The notes beneath the pieces are model-generated. The model saw nothing but the letters and a program-made list of their open reading frames with translations, searched no databases and was not told the DNA's origin. Source: Nostoc sp. UHCC 0702 (GTDB lineage: Bacteria > Cyanobacteriota > Cyanobacteriia > Cyanobacteriales > Nostocaceae). From it: DNA of 64,000 bases. The stretch covers positions 2,322,501 to 2,386,500 of the forward strand of contig CP071065.1 in assembly GCA_017164015.1 (NCBI GenBank), read 5' to 3'. This document shows positions 35,605 to 44,927 of this stretch, piece by piece; the stretch's first letter is position 1; each line of letters starts with the position of its first letter. The translations under genes were made by a program, and so were the position numbers.

Positions 35605-35757
35605 GCCTTCATTTTTTTGAAACAGTAGTGTTAAATACTATTACTACTTACTTATTGTAATTCAAATAAATATTTTGTTTTTTGAAACACTTGTACAAAA
35701 ATCACCATAAATAGTAAAAAGTAGAATAATTGCTGGATAATCAAAGAGAAAACTGGA

Positions 35758-36495
35758 ATGAACAATTTAGTCAGTATAGTATTCAAAAAACTAGAGAAAT
35801 ACTTACTACCTAACTTTTCACAGTTGGTTTCTCAGTACTCATTAGTAGGAGATGCCATTTTTTTTGAAATTAGTCAGTTTCCTTGGGCTTATGAGTTAGA
35901 AGCGAATTGGCAAGTCATTCGTCAAGAGCTTGAGAAGGTAATGCAATATACAGAGACACTACCAAATTTTGATGATATTTCTCCTGAACAGCGGCGTATA
36001 GCTGGCGACAAGATGTGGAAAACCTATTTTTTCTATGGTTATGGTTTGAAGTCTAAAAAGAACTGCGATCGCTGTCCTGAAACTACAAAATTACTTAAGA
36101 GAATTCCGGGAATGAAGTTAGCATTTTTCTCCATTCTTGCACCCGGAAAACATATTCCTGAACACCGTGGTTCGCTCAAAGGAGTAATTCGCTATCATTT
36201 GGCCCTGAAAGTACCAGAGCCTCAGACAGCTTGTAGAATTCGCATCTGTGACCAAATAGCCTATTGGGAAGAAGGTAAAAGCCTAATTTTTGATGACACC
36301 TTTCCTCACGAAGTGTGGAATGATACTAATGATTACAGAGTTGTCTTGTTTGTTGATGTTGCCAGACCCTTACGATTTCCATTGTCGCTAGTTAACGGCT
36401 TATTATTTTATCTAATTGCCATATCCCCCATTGTTCATACTGCTAAAGGTAATCAAGAACAATGGGAACAAAAATTTGAAGCGCTGATGAAGTAG
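35758..36495 (+). CDS. aspartyl/asparaginyl beta-hydroxylase-domain protein
   Basis: This 245-residue protein ends in an Asp/Asn beta-hydroxylase (PF05118-type) domain. Landmarks are LAPGKHIPEHRGSLKGVIRYHLAL (first iron His region), WEEGKSLIFDDTFPHEVWN (second His) and DYRVVLFVDVARP (2-oxoglutarate-binding Arg). This non-haem iron family hydroxylates the beta carbon of Asp/Asn side chains or similar groups. In NRPS clusters relatives hydroxylate carrier-bound Asp. Its place between the exporter and the NRPS fits such tailoring. The stop is followed directly by tandem repeats. Confidence 0.85.
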   Translation: MNNLVSIVFKKLEKYLLPNFSQLVSQYSLVGDAIFFEISQFPWAYELEANWQVIRQELEKVMQYTETLPNFDDISPEQRRIAGDKMWKTYFFYGYGLKSKKNCDRCPETTKLLKRIPGMKLAFFSILAPGKHIPEHRGSLKGVIRYHLALKVPEPQTACRIRICDQIAYWEEGKSLIFDDTFPHEVWNDTNDYRVVLFVDVARPLRFPLSLVNGLLFYLIAISPIVHTAKGNQEQWEQKFEALMK

Positions 36496-36514
36496 CAGGG
36501 GGGTAGGGGGGGGA

Positions 36515-36592
36515 TGGGGAGATGAGGGAGATGAGGGAGATGAGGGAGATGAGGGAGATGAGGGAGATGAGGGAGATGAGGGAGATGAGGGG
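36515..36592. repeat. GGGAGATGA nonamer array, 8 copies
   Basis: Head-to-tail units each contain GGGAG and ATG. In one frame they read (Met-Arg-Glu)n. They lie between the hydroxylase stop and the next gene. Confidence 0.95.
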
Positions 36593-36612
36593 GAGAATAA
36601 CTAAACCAATGC

Positions 36613-36803
36613 CCAGTCCCCAGTCCCCAGTCCCCAGTCCCCAGTCCCCAGTCCCCAGTCCCCAGTCCCCAGTCCCCAGTCCCCAGTCCCCAGTCCCCAG
36701 TCCCCAGTCCCCAGTCCCCAGTCCCCAGTCCCCAGTCCCCAGTCCCCAGTCCCCAGTCCCCAGTCCCCAGTCCCCAGTCCCCAGTCCCCAGTCCCCAGTC
36801 CCC
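36613..36803. repeat. AGTCCCC heptamer array, about 27 copies
   Basis: An almost perfect array directly abuts the ATG of the next gene (36807). It is open in frame with that gene and reads (SPQSPVP)n. Shorter arrays of the same heptamer or its complement occur at 56500-56530 and 63779-63832. Confidence 0.95.
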
Positions 36804-36806
36804 ATT

Positions 36807-37487
36807 ATGAAAATCAAAATTCGTTTCGCCACAGAAGGCGATGTTGAGCAGATACAAGCAATTAAATCACAGTTAATTGTGCCTGCAACACTCACAGATA
36901 TGAACCGTGGAGGGTTCATACGAGAACCAAATCGGGATGAGTATCTGTTTTTTATCCAAAACGCACATGTGATAGTGCTAGAAGACCTCCGGCGTAATAT
37001 TATTGCTGGGTTTGTCATTGGCATTCCCGATGCCATGCTGCGTCGAAGTCCCATATGGGAACAAAGAAAAAGTGTTCAATGGTTTAAGCCAAATACTCTG
37101 GAGTTGCTGGAAAAGTCTAAACTTTGTTATTTTGAGCAGATAGGAGTTCTACCAGATGCAGCTTACAAAATATATGCTCCAGCTTTGGCTTTAGCTTTGC
37201 TCAAAATTCTATTTGACGAACATCAATTGCTTTTGGCAACAATTGTCCACGAACCTGTACAAAACTTGGCTTCACTTGCTTTAATGGAAAGTCTCTATGT
37301 GCGACAACTGGGTACTATTGAACGAGAATATCCCGAAGTAGGTCGATATAGTTTAGGTGTTTACTGTATTGAACAATCAGTTTTTAGGCAGCGTGTTGAA
37401 GATCCTATTACGCGTCCACGATTGGCTGTGAAAATACTGAATATGATGGATAGTTTGACTGAAAAGTCAGAGAATTTGGTTGACTGA
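36807..37487 (+). CDS. GNAT-like acyltransferase
   Basis: These 226 residues start MKIKIRFATEGDVEQIQAIK, a GNAT-type first strand and helix, followed by HVIVLEDLRRNIIAGFVIGIPD (strand 2-3 hairpin) and YFEQIGVLPDAAYKIYAPALALALLKI (acetyl-CoA loop region, diverged). The frame is open further upstream through both tandem arrays. I chose ATG 36807 because coding-like sequence begins there and the upstream part is pure repeat. No good ribosome site lies between array and ATG, so translation through the array cannot be excluded. It ends 13 bp from the convergent NRPS stop. The role is unknown; acylation in the cluster is possible. Confidence 0.75.
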   Translation: MKIKIRFATEGDVEQIQAIKSQLIVPATLTDMNRGGFIREPNRDEYLFFIQNAHVIVLEDLRRNIIAGFVIGIPDAMLRRSPIWEQRKSVQWFKPNTLELLEKSKLCYFEQIGVLPDAAYKIYAPALALALLKILFDEHQLLLATIVHEPVQNLASLALMESLYVRQLGTIEREYPEVGRYSLGVYCIEQSVFRQRVEDPITRPRLAVKILNMMDSLTEKSENLVD

Positions 37488-37500
37488 TGATTGATAACTG

Positions 37501-40500
37501 TTAACGGTCAAATACTTGTATTGCATCAAGACAGCGTTTTAATTGTGCTGACAAATCTTGAACATAGGGTTTTGTCAGCATGGTGTAATGATTGCCTGGG
37601 AGGCTATAAATATTTACAGAATTTGTAGTTAATTTGTCCCAACCAAACGCAGCAAAATGCAAATTATCAGATAAGACTTCGCTGGCTTGCAAAAGGGTGA
37701 TTTGCTGAGAATATAGTTGTGGAACATAATTTTGCAATGCTCGAAGATTCGCTTTAAAAACTTCTATTAATGGGCTAATATGCTCATTCTCAACATCTTC
37801 TGGTAAAATTCCAGTTAGTTTTGCCTGCTCTATAATATAGTTTAGTTGTTCATCAAGGCTCAACTGCTGAAAAGTATCATCTGGTATTGCGAGATTTTTG
37901 CCAAAACGACCTCCTAAATCTATAGCAAAGTAGTTTAACAAGGCAGTTTCATCAAAGTTATCAAGGCTATTTTTATCACCATAATTAGGTATTCTACTGT
38001 CTATTAAAACCAGCAAGGCTACTGTTTCGCCTTGTCTTTGTAGCTGTTGCGCCATTTCAAAAGCTATAACTCCTCCCATTGACCAACCGCCTAAAAGGTA
38101 AGGGCCAGATGGCTGAATGATACGCATTGCTTTGATATATTCATCTGCCATGTCTGCAATTTGAGTTAATGGCTGATGTTGTCCATCTAAACCTTTGGCT
38201 TGCAGTCCATAAAAAGGTTGATCTAAACCTAAATTACGTGCTAATTCAAAGTAGCTGAGGACATTTCCACCAACGGGATGGACGCAAAAGAATGGTTGTT
38301 TAGTTCCATGAGGCTGAATTGGCACTAAGGAAGACCAATTATTTAAATCTGGTTGCTGACGGAGAATAGTTGCTAATTGCTCAATTGTCCCTTTTTGGAA
38401 GAGGGTAGTTAAGGGTAAATGCTGTGCAAATTGCTTTTGAATTTCAGCCATCAAGCTAACGGCTAAAAGTGAATGTCCTCCCAGGTCAAAAAAGTTTTCT
38501 TTGATACTCACAGGGTTGGTTTTGAGAACTTTTTCCCAAATTTGCGTCAGTTGCAGTTCCACAGCATCACGAGGTGCAACCATAGCATTTTCAACTGCAA
38601 AAGTAGCTTTTTCGGGTGCGGGTAAAGCTGGAAAATTCACTTTGCCATTTGGTGTAATTGGTATGGTGTCTAAAATGACGAAGGTATGAGGCACCATGTA
38701 CTCAGGCAGTTTTTCTTTCAAGAAGCGGCGGAGTTCGCTGTTTGCCGGGATTTGCTGTTGATGAGAGACGATATATGCTACAAGGCGCTTATCGCCTAAA
38801 ATATCTTCTCTCTTCATTACCACCGCCTGTTGTACCTGCGGGTATTGGTTCAGTGCAGCTTCTATCTCTCCTAGTTCAATTCTGAAGCCGCGTATTTTTA
38901 CTTGGTTATCAATACGCCTCAAGTATTCAATATTGCCGTCAATCAAATAACGGGCTAAATCTCCAGTTTTGTAAAGTCGAGTTACTTCATTTTCGCCAAA
39001 ATTATAAGTAATAAATCGCTCAGATGTCAGTTGAGGCTGGTGTAAATAGCCTCTGGCTAAGCCTGCACCACCAATGTACAGTTCACCGGGTACTCCCACG
39101 GGAACAGGTTGCAGATGTTCATCTAAAAGGTAAATTTGTGTGTTTGGTAAGGGACGACCCAAGGGAACGAACTGTGTATGATATTCAGTTGGTCTAGATT
39201 CAACACTGTAAGTTAGCACGCCTATGGTAGATTCTGTCGGGCCGTAATGATTGAAAATCTGGCAAGTGGGAGCATAGCTTTGAATTTGTTCAATTAAATC
39301 CCAACTTGTAGCTTCACCACCTAGTATAAGTCGTTGGCGGGGTGCGATCGCTTGCCCTTGAGATGATGCTAACAAGGCAGCAAAGTGGGAGGGAACTATC
39401 TTCAGATAATCGATGGGATACTCTTGGCAATATTCTGCAAAGGCATTGGCATCTGTTGCCCGTTCTTTTGATATGATGGAAAGACAGCCGCCGCTACACA
39501 ACGAAGGAAATATGGCAGTATTTCCTAAGTCTGCGGCAAAAGTGGAAGCGATCGCAAAGTTACCCCCATCAGGAAGCTGTATTTTTTCTCGAATGCCATA
39601 TATATAGTTAAGCAGTTGCCGATGTTCAACGGCTACACCTTTGGGTTTGCCGGTGGAACCGGAGGTGAATATCACATAGATTAAATTGTTGGCTGTCACC
39701 TGACTCTGGCAATTATTCTCGCTTTCAGTAGTAATTCTCTCCCAGTCTCTATCCAAGCAGATGACTTGCGTTTTCTGTTCTAAAACAGAATCAACTAATT
39801 CTGTCACCGTCAGCAGCACCGACACTTGGGCATCTTCTAACATTGCAACCAAGCGCTGTTGGGGATATGCTGGGTCAAGGGGTACATAAGCACCGCCTGC
39901 TTTCAAAACAGCCAGCAACCCCAGCACCATCTCTAAGGAACGCTCTACACAAATTCCTACCAGTACTTCCGATTTTACACCTAGCCTCTGCAAGTAGTGA
40001 GCCAACTGATTGGCGCGGCTGTTCAACTCCCTATAGGTAAGTTGTTTTCCTTCAAACACCACTGCTACAGCATCGGGGGTACGTTCCACCTGTTGTTCAA
40101 ATAGCTGGTGAATGCATAAATCTTGGGGGTAATTTACATCATTATCATTCCATTCCACCAACAATTGTTGTCGTTCAACTGCTGTCAGCAAAGGTAATTC
40201 ACAAACGCGCTGCTCTGGATTCTCAATTATACCTGCTAACAGCGTTGCAAAATGCCCTGTCATGCGAGCTATGGTGGCAGCATCAAACAAATCTGTGTTG
40301 TATTCCCAGATTCCTAACAAACCATCTTCAGTATTTTCCACAGATAAAGTTAAATCAAACTTGGCTGTTTGGCTTTCTGTTGGTAATGTAGTCAATGTTA
40401 AACCTGACAATTCCTTTGCAGGCATGGGAGTATTTTGCATGACAAACAGCACTTGAAACAGCGGTGTGTAACTTAAATTTCGCTCTGGCTGCAACGCCTC

Positions 40501-43500
40501 CACCAATAACTCAAAGGGTACATCTTGATGGGCATAGGCTCCTAAAGTTACTTCCCGGACTCGCTTGAGTAATTCGCCAAAGCTAGGGTTGCCTGATAAA
40601 TCGGTACGTAGGACGAGAGTGTTGACAAAAAACCCAATTAATGGTTCAATTTCAGCATGATTGCGGTTAGCGATGGGTGTACCCACCAAAATGTCAGTTT
40701 GGTTACTGTAGCGGTAAAGTAATGTTTGAAAGGCTGCTAGCAGGGTCATGAACAGAGTAACCCCTGAGTGCTGACTTAATAAAGTTAGTTCCTCACCTAA
40801 CTTTCCAGGCAGTACAAAGGAATGATGCGCCCCGCAAAAGGTTTTTACAGCAGGTCTTGGTCGGTCAGTAGGTAATGGTAATAAAGCGGGTGCGTCGGCG
40901 AGTTGTTGTTGCCAATAAGCTAGTTGAAATTCTAGCACATCTTTTTGTAACCATTGCCGTTGCCAAACGGCAAAGTCGGCGTATTGAATGGGTAGGTCTG
41001 GTAGGGGTGAGGGCAATTGCTGGCAGAAGGCTTGGTAAAGGGCTGCTAATTCTTGGGCGAGTATTCCTATTGACCAACCATCACAAACAATGTGGTGTAT
41101 TGTCAGTAGTAAGATGTGGTCTGTTGGGGATAGTTTTAGTAAGGTAGCTCTGACTAGGGGGTCACAAGTGAGGTTGAAGGGGCGTTGAATTTCTTGTGTT
41201 GCTAGTTGTTGGGTTTCTGGGTGTTGTATTGTGGGATGAGTTTTCTCACGCAAAGACGCAAAGTCGCAGAGAGGATAATGCGATCGCACTGACAAAACTT
41301 GTAGAGTTAAGTTCTGGCTGGGGTGAATTATTTGTATGGGTTGTCCGTCTACTGTAATGAAGTTGGTACGTAAGACTTCGTGTCGCTGAATGATTTGGTT
41401 GAGGCTTTGTTCTAGGGCTGCTTGGTTAAGTTGACCTTCTAGGCGTACCATGATGGGAATGTTGTAAAAGGCACTGTCTGGTTGTAAGGCGTTGAGGAAC
41501 CACAAACGCTGTTGGGCAAAGGATAGGGGCAGAGTTTGATTTCTGGCGATCGCAACTAAAGGCGGTATAGATTGTTCTTGCTTTTGTGTTAATTCTACAG
41601 ATTTAGCCAGCCCTGCAATAGTGGGATGTTCAAACAAGCTGCGTAATGGTATCTCCACCGCCCAAGCTGTTCGCACTCGTGATATTACTTGTGTTGCAAG
41701 TAATGAATGTCCTCCCAATTCAAAAAAGTTATCATAAATGCCTACTTGCTCAACTCCTAATACTTCAGCCCAAATTAAAGCTAGTATCTCTTCTTGGGGT
41801 GTACGAGGAGCTATTTTATTATTTTCCCCTGCGATACTTGCGATTTCTGGTGCTGGTAGCGCTTTTCGGTCTACTTTGCCATTTGGTGATATTGGCAAAC
41901 CATCCAGCAGGACGAAGTAAGAAGGTATCATATATTCTGGTAGTTTCTGTTTCAGGAAACTACGCAAATCGCTAATTATTGATGCTAGCTTTTCCAGCAA
42001 AACCACATAAGCCACCAACCGTTTATCGCCCGGAACATCTTCCCTAGCAATAACTGCTGTCTGAAATACAGCCGGGTGTTGACTCAGTACCGCTTCAATT
42101 TCTCCCAATTCAATGCGGAAACCGCGAATTTTTAACTGATTATCCAGGCGACTCAGATATTCAATATTACCATCTGTTAAATAGCGTGCCGAGTCCCCAG
42201 TTTTATACAACCTTTTCCCCCCTGCTCCCCTGCTCCCCCGCTCCCCTGCTCCCCTGCTCCCCCGCTTCCCAGCTCCCCCGCTTCCCCAAAAAGGGTTAGC
42301 AATAAACCGTTCCGCAGTCAATTCCGGGCGCTTGAGATAACCCCGTGCTACACCATCGCCACCAATGTATAATTCACCTTTGACTCCAATGGGGACAGGT
42401 TGTAAATGAGCATCCAAAATATAGAATTGGGTGTTAGACAGTGGACGACCAACGGGTACAATGCCATCAATAGAAAGATTGGATAGTGAATCTTCAAATC
42501 GAGAATTAGTAATAGAGCATTCTGTCACACCATAGGAATTGATTACATGAGTTTCAATACCATCAAATAATTGTTGGACTTCTTGATATTCATGTAAATA
42601 CCAAATATCAGAACCAACTACAAAATATTTGACGAATTCAAGGGATTTTTGACTCAATTTTATATATAACATTAAGCCCCGTAAAAGGGCTGGATTTAAA
42701 GCTATGATATCAACTCTTTCTTGATAAATTAATTGATAAAGTTTGTCTATATCTAAAACTATTTCTAAAGGACAAAGAACTAACTTTGCCCCAGAGGAAA
42801 GAGCGACAACCAAGTTTCCTAAGAAGAAATCGGATGCAAAACTCGCTAATTGAATGACACAGTTGACCTCAATTTTAAAGCAATGATAAGCATTAGCTAA
42901 ACCGCTATGGGTGTTCATCACTCCTTTGGGTTTACCTGTGGAACCGGAAGTGTAAATTACATAAGCTAGGTTTTCCCCAGTAACTCTACAAACAGGATTT
43001 TCTTGCCTTTGTTGAGAAATAATATTCCATTGGTAATCTAAACAAACGATTTTAGCTTGAGTTTGGGGAATCCTTTCTAATAACTTTCCTTGAGTCAGCA
43101 ATACTTCTGGTTGAGCATCATTTAGTAACAAAGCTTGACGTTCCTGGGGATAAGCAGGGTCTAAAGGTACGTATGCACCACCAGCTTTGATAATTCCCAG
43201 AATTCCTACTATCATTTGCAGGGAATAGTCCATACAAATACCCACAATTTTCTCCGGTTCTACGCCCAGAGTTTGTAGGTAATGTGCTAACTGGTTGGCT
43301 TGCTGGTTAAGTTCGCGGTAGGTAAGTTGTTCGTCTCCCAGCACCACTGCAACTGCATCGGGTGTTTGTTCTACCTGGGCTTCAAATAGTTGATGAATAT
43401 ATATATTTTTGGGATAATCTAAATGAGTGTTATTCCACTCCAACAATAAAAGATGCTGTTCTTCTTGACTTAATAGAGGTAATTGAGAAAGATGTTGCGC

Positions 43501-44919
43501 GGGATTGGCAATGATACCTTCTAATAAAGTTTGAAAATTACCCGCCATTCTAGCAATGCTGACGCTATCAAAAAGGTCGGTGTTATATTGCCAAGTGGCT
43601 GAGAGTGAGTCTTCTTTTTCAACTATTGTTAAAGTTAAATCGAATCTAGCTGTCTTTTGTTCGATGGGGACAACTTCCAAGTTGAACTGCTGCGGCTGTT
43701 CTAGGGCGAACAAAACTTGGAAAAGTGGTGAGTAGCTAGAGTCTCGCACTGGTTGCAGTCTTTCAACTAAAATTGGGAAGGGAAAATCTTGATGCTCTTG
43801 CGCCAATATCACCTTTTGACGCACTTGAGCAAGAAATTTTGTAAATGTGAAATTGCTAGATAGCTGCGATCGCAAGACTATATAATTCACAAAGTTGCCT
43901 ACAATCTCTGCAAATTCGGCTGGGCGAGTTGTGGGAGAACCTACTACAATGTCTTCTTGACCAGAATAGCGATAAAGCAGGATTTGGAAAGCTGCCAACA
44001 GAAGTGTGTAAAGCGTGACATTCTCAGTTTCAGCTAATACTTTTAATTGTTGGCACAGTTGTTCATCCAAGTTGAGGATGTGTGAGGCTCCGCAATAAGT
44101 TTGAATTGGCGGTCGAGGTTTTCCTAAAAGATTGAGTACGGGTAATTCCCCAGACAATTCTTGTTGCCAATATGACCAAAGTTGATCACCTGTTGCACCC
44201 GCCAAGATATCATTTAAAGAGCGAATATAATCTTGAAATTCCAAATTCAAGGGAGTTAGAGAAGGTTGCACTCCCGCCGTTTGAGCAGCATACACTAGGT
44301 GCAATTCATTGATGAGTAGCTCAAGAGAAAATAAATCAGCGACCAGTTGATGAGCCACCACAAGTAAAACATGTTGCTTTGGTGATTCAGTAAATAATAT
44401 TATTCGTAGGCAGTTCTGCTCTATATCGAAGGGACGGTGAGCTTCTTCAACTAAACGGTGATTAAGTAGGGAAGGAGAAGTATGTTCGTGCTGGAAGCAG
44501 ACTTCTGCTAATATCATGTCCGCTTGATTACTTAATAAATCCACTGAACCCCACCCCGCCAAAGCTATGCTTTGTCTCCCCTCCCCGTTGACGGGGAGGG
44601 GATTATGGGGAGCCAGTGCGGTCTTGGGGTTTCCCCAAATGGAGCAACTGGCGTGTGGGGTGCAATGACTGTGGGAATTATAACTAATTAATCGGACTTG
44701 TTCGTGGACTTGGGGAATCAGTTGACCTTCCACAGTGATGAAGGTGGTACGCAATAGCGCATGACGATTTAGCAGTGTACCAAAAGCTACTTGCAATGCT
44801 GGAATGTCTAAATCTATTTGCAATTGGATTGCGATCGCAATATTATGAACTGCGCTTGTTGGTATTAGCTGATGTAAAAACCACTGTGCAGCTTGACTGT
44901 AAGAAAGTGATTCAGACAT
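37501..44919 (-). CDS. two-module nonribosomal peptide synthetase, C-A-PCP-C-A-PCP-TE
   Basis: These 2472 residues start from MSESLSYSQAAQWF; the frame is open upstream through repeats but that part is only proline-rich repeat translation. Order on the minus strand: C1 (44.9-43.5 kb, motif AHQLVADLFS instead of HHxxxDG), A1 (43.4-41.8, YTSGSTGKPKG, NSYGVTE), PCP1 (LGGHSL, 41.7), C2 (41.6-40.2, HHIVCDGWS intact), A2 (40.1-38.6, FTSGSTGKPKG, NHYGPTE), PCP2 (38.5), TE (38.3-37.5, GWSMGG). It would join two amino acids to an upstream donor and release the product. There is no epimerase or methyltransferase domain. Three repeat-derived inserts are translated in frame (C1, A1, C2). Substrates are not assigned. 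Confidence 0.95.
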   Translation of the reverse strand: MSESLSYSQAAQWFLHQLIPTSAVHNIAIAIQLQIDLDIPALQVAFGTLLNRHALLRTTFITVEGQLIPQVHEQVRLISYNSHSHCTPHASCSIWGNPKTALAPHNPLPVNGEGRQSIALAGWGSVDLLSNQADMILAEVCFQHEHTSPSLLNHRLVEEAHRPFDIEQNCLRIILFTESPKQHVLLVVAHQLVADLFSLELLINELHLVYAAQTAGVQPSLTPLNLEFQDYIRSLNDILAGATGDQLWSYWQQELSGELPVLNLLGKPRPPIQTYCGASHILNLDEQLCQQLKVLAETENVTLYTLLLAAFQILLYRYSGQEDIVVGSPTTRPAEFAEIVGNFVNYIVLRSQLSSNFTFTKFLAQVRQKVILAQEHQDFPFPILVERLQPVRDSSYSPLFQVLFALEQPQQFNLEVVPIEQKTARFDLTLTIVEKEDSLSATWQYNTDLFDSVSIARMAGNFQTLLEGIIANPAQHLSQLPLLSQEEQHLLLLEWNNTHLDYPKNIYIHQLFEAQVEQTPDAVAVVLGDEQLTYRELNQQANQLAHYLQTLGVEPEKIVGICMDYSLQMIVGILGIIKAGGAYVPLDPAYPQERQALLLNDAQPEVLLTQGKLLERIPQTQAKIVCLDYQWNIISQQRQENPVCRVTGENLAYVIYTSGSTGKPKGVMNTHSGLANAYHCFKIEVNCVIQLASFASDFFLGNLVVALSSGAKLVLCPLEIVLDIDKLYQLIYQERVDIIALNPALLRGLMLYIKLSQKSLEFVKYFVVGSDIWYLHEYQEVQQLFDGIETHVINSYGVTECSITNSRFEDSLSNLSIDGIVPVGRPLSNTQFYILDAHLQPVPIGVKGELYIGGDGVARGYLKRPELTAERFIANPFWGSGGAGKRGSRGAGERGSRGAGGKRLYKTGDSARYLTDGNIEYLSRLDNQLKIRGFRIELGEIEAVLSQHPAVFQTAVIAREDVPGDKRLVAYVVLLEKLASIISDLRSFLKQKLPEYMIPSYFVLLDGLPISPNGKVDRKALPAPEIASIAGENNKIAPRTPQEEILALIWAEVLGVEQVGIYDNFFELGGHSLLATQVISRVRTAWAVEIPLRSLFEHPTIAGLAKSVELTQKQEQSIPPLVAIARNQTLPLSFAQQRLWFLNALQPDSAFYNIPIMVRLEGQLNQAALEQSLNQIIQRHEVLRTNFITVDGQPIQIIHPSQNLTLQVLSVRSHYPLCDFASLREKTHPTIQHPETQQLATQEIQRPFNLTCDPLVRATLLKLSPTDHILLLTIHHIVCDGWSIGILAQELAALYQAFCQQLPSPLPDLPIQYADFAVWQRQWLQKDVLEFQLAYWQQQLADAPALLPLPTDRPRPAVKTFCGAHHSFVLPGKLGEELTLLSQHSGVTLFMTLLAAFQTLLYRYSNQTDILVGTPIANRNHAEIEPLIGFFVNTLVLRTDLSGNPSFGELLKRVREVTLGAYAHQDVPFELLVEALQPERNLSYTPLFQVLFVMQNTPMPAKELSGLTLTTLPTESQTAKFDLTLSVENTEDGLLGIWEYNTDLFDAATIARMTGHFATLLAGIIENPEQRVCELPLLTAVERQQLLVEWNDNDVNYPQDLCIHQLFEQQVERTPDAVAVVFEGKQLTYRELNSRANQLAHYLQRLGVKSEVLVGICVERSLEMVLGLLAVLKAGGAYVPLDPAYPQQRLVAMLEDAQVSVLLTVTELVDSVLEQKTQVICLDRDWERITTESENNCQSQVTANNLIYVIFTSGSTGKPKGVAVEHRQLLNYIYGIREKIQLPDGGNFAIASTFAADLGNTAIFPSLCSGGCLSIISKERATDANAFAEYCQEYPIDYLKIVPSHFAALLASSQGQAIAPRQRLILGGEATSWDLIEQIQSYAPTCQIFNHYGPTESTIGVLTYSVESRPTEYHTQFVPLGRPLPNTQIYLLDEHLQPVPVGVPGELYIGGAGLARGYLHQPQLTSERFITYNFGENEVTRLYKTGDLARYLIDGNIEYLRRIDNQVKIRGFRIELGEIEAALNQYPQVQQAVVMKREDILGDKRLVAYIVSHQQQIPANSELRRFLKEKLPEYMVPHTFVILDTIPITPNGKVNFPALPAPEKATFAVENAMVAPRDAVELQLTQIWEKVLKTNPVSIKENFFDLGGHSLLAVSLMAEIQKQFAQHLPLTTLFQKGTIEQLATILRQQPDLNNWSSLVPIQPHGTKQPFFCVHPVGGNVLSYFELARNLGLDQPFYGLQAKGLDGQHQPLTQIADMADEYIKAMRIIQPSGPYLLGGWSMGGVIAFEMAQQLQRQGETVALLVLIDSRIPNYGDKNSLDNFDETALLNYFAIDLGGRFGKNLAIPDDTFQQLSLDEQLNYIIEQAKLTGILPEDVENEHISPLIEVFKANLRALQNYVPQLYSQQITLLQASEVLSDNLHFAAFGWDKLTTNSVNIYSLPGNHYTMLTKPYVQDLSAQLKRCLDAIQVFDR
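41238..41288. repeat. CACGCAAAGACGCAAAG repeat translated inside NRPS C2
   Basis: TTTCTCACGCAAAGACGCAA...TGCGATCGCAC is a typical cyanobacterial intergenic repeat. Here it encodes RSHYPLCDFASLREKTH in the C2 domain, between the QVLS strand and ETQQLATQEIQRPF. Confidence 0.6.
42215..42288. repeat. CCCCTGCTC repeat translated inside NRPS A1
   Basis: CTCCCCTGCTCCCC-type units encode GSGGAGKRGSRGAGERGSRG in the loop between ERFIANPF and LYKTGD. Most A domains have only about 5-10 residues there. It is the complement of the GGGGAGCAG units in the giant kinase gene. Confidence 0.85.
44511..44702. mobile_element. palindromic element C, copy 2, translated in frame inside NRPS C1
   Basis: ATATCATGTCCG at 44511 and CGGACTTG at 44693-44700 mark the ends. 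Inside are CCCTCCCCGTTGACGGGGAG, GGTTTCCCCAAATGGAGCAA and TGCAATGACTGTGGGAATTA, which match elements at 30819 and 57395 in inverse orientation. The element encodes about 60 residues (LISYNSHSHCTPHA...LLSNQADMI) within the C1 domain without breaking the frame. Confidence 0.85.
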
Positions 44920-44927
44920 TTTTGCAG

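Noticed and set aside
36522..36806. (Met-Arg-Glu)n and (SPQSPVP)n reading frame in front of the GNAT-like gene as a real protein extension
   Set aside because: It is pure tandem repeat and all three frames are open or nearly so. The coding signature starts at ATG 36807, so the extension was left out of the CDS call and only noted.
40865..41147. ORFs on both strands inside the NRPS C2 region
   Set aside because: They are shadows of the NRPS frame, which has clear condensation-domain motifs throughout.
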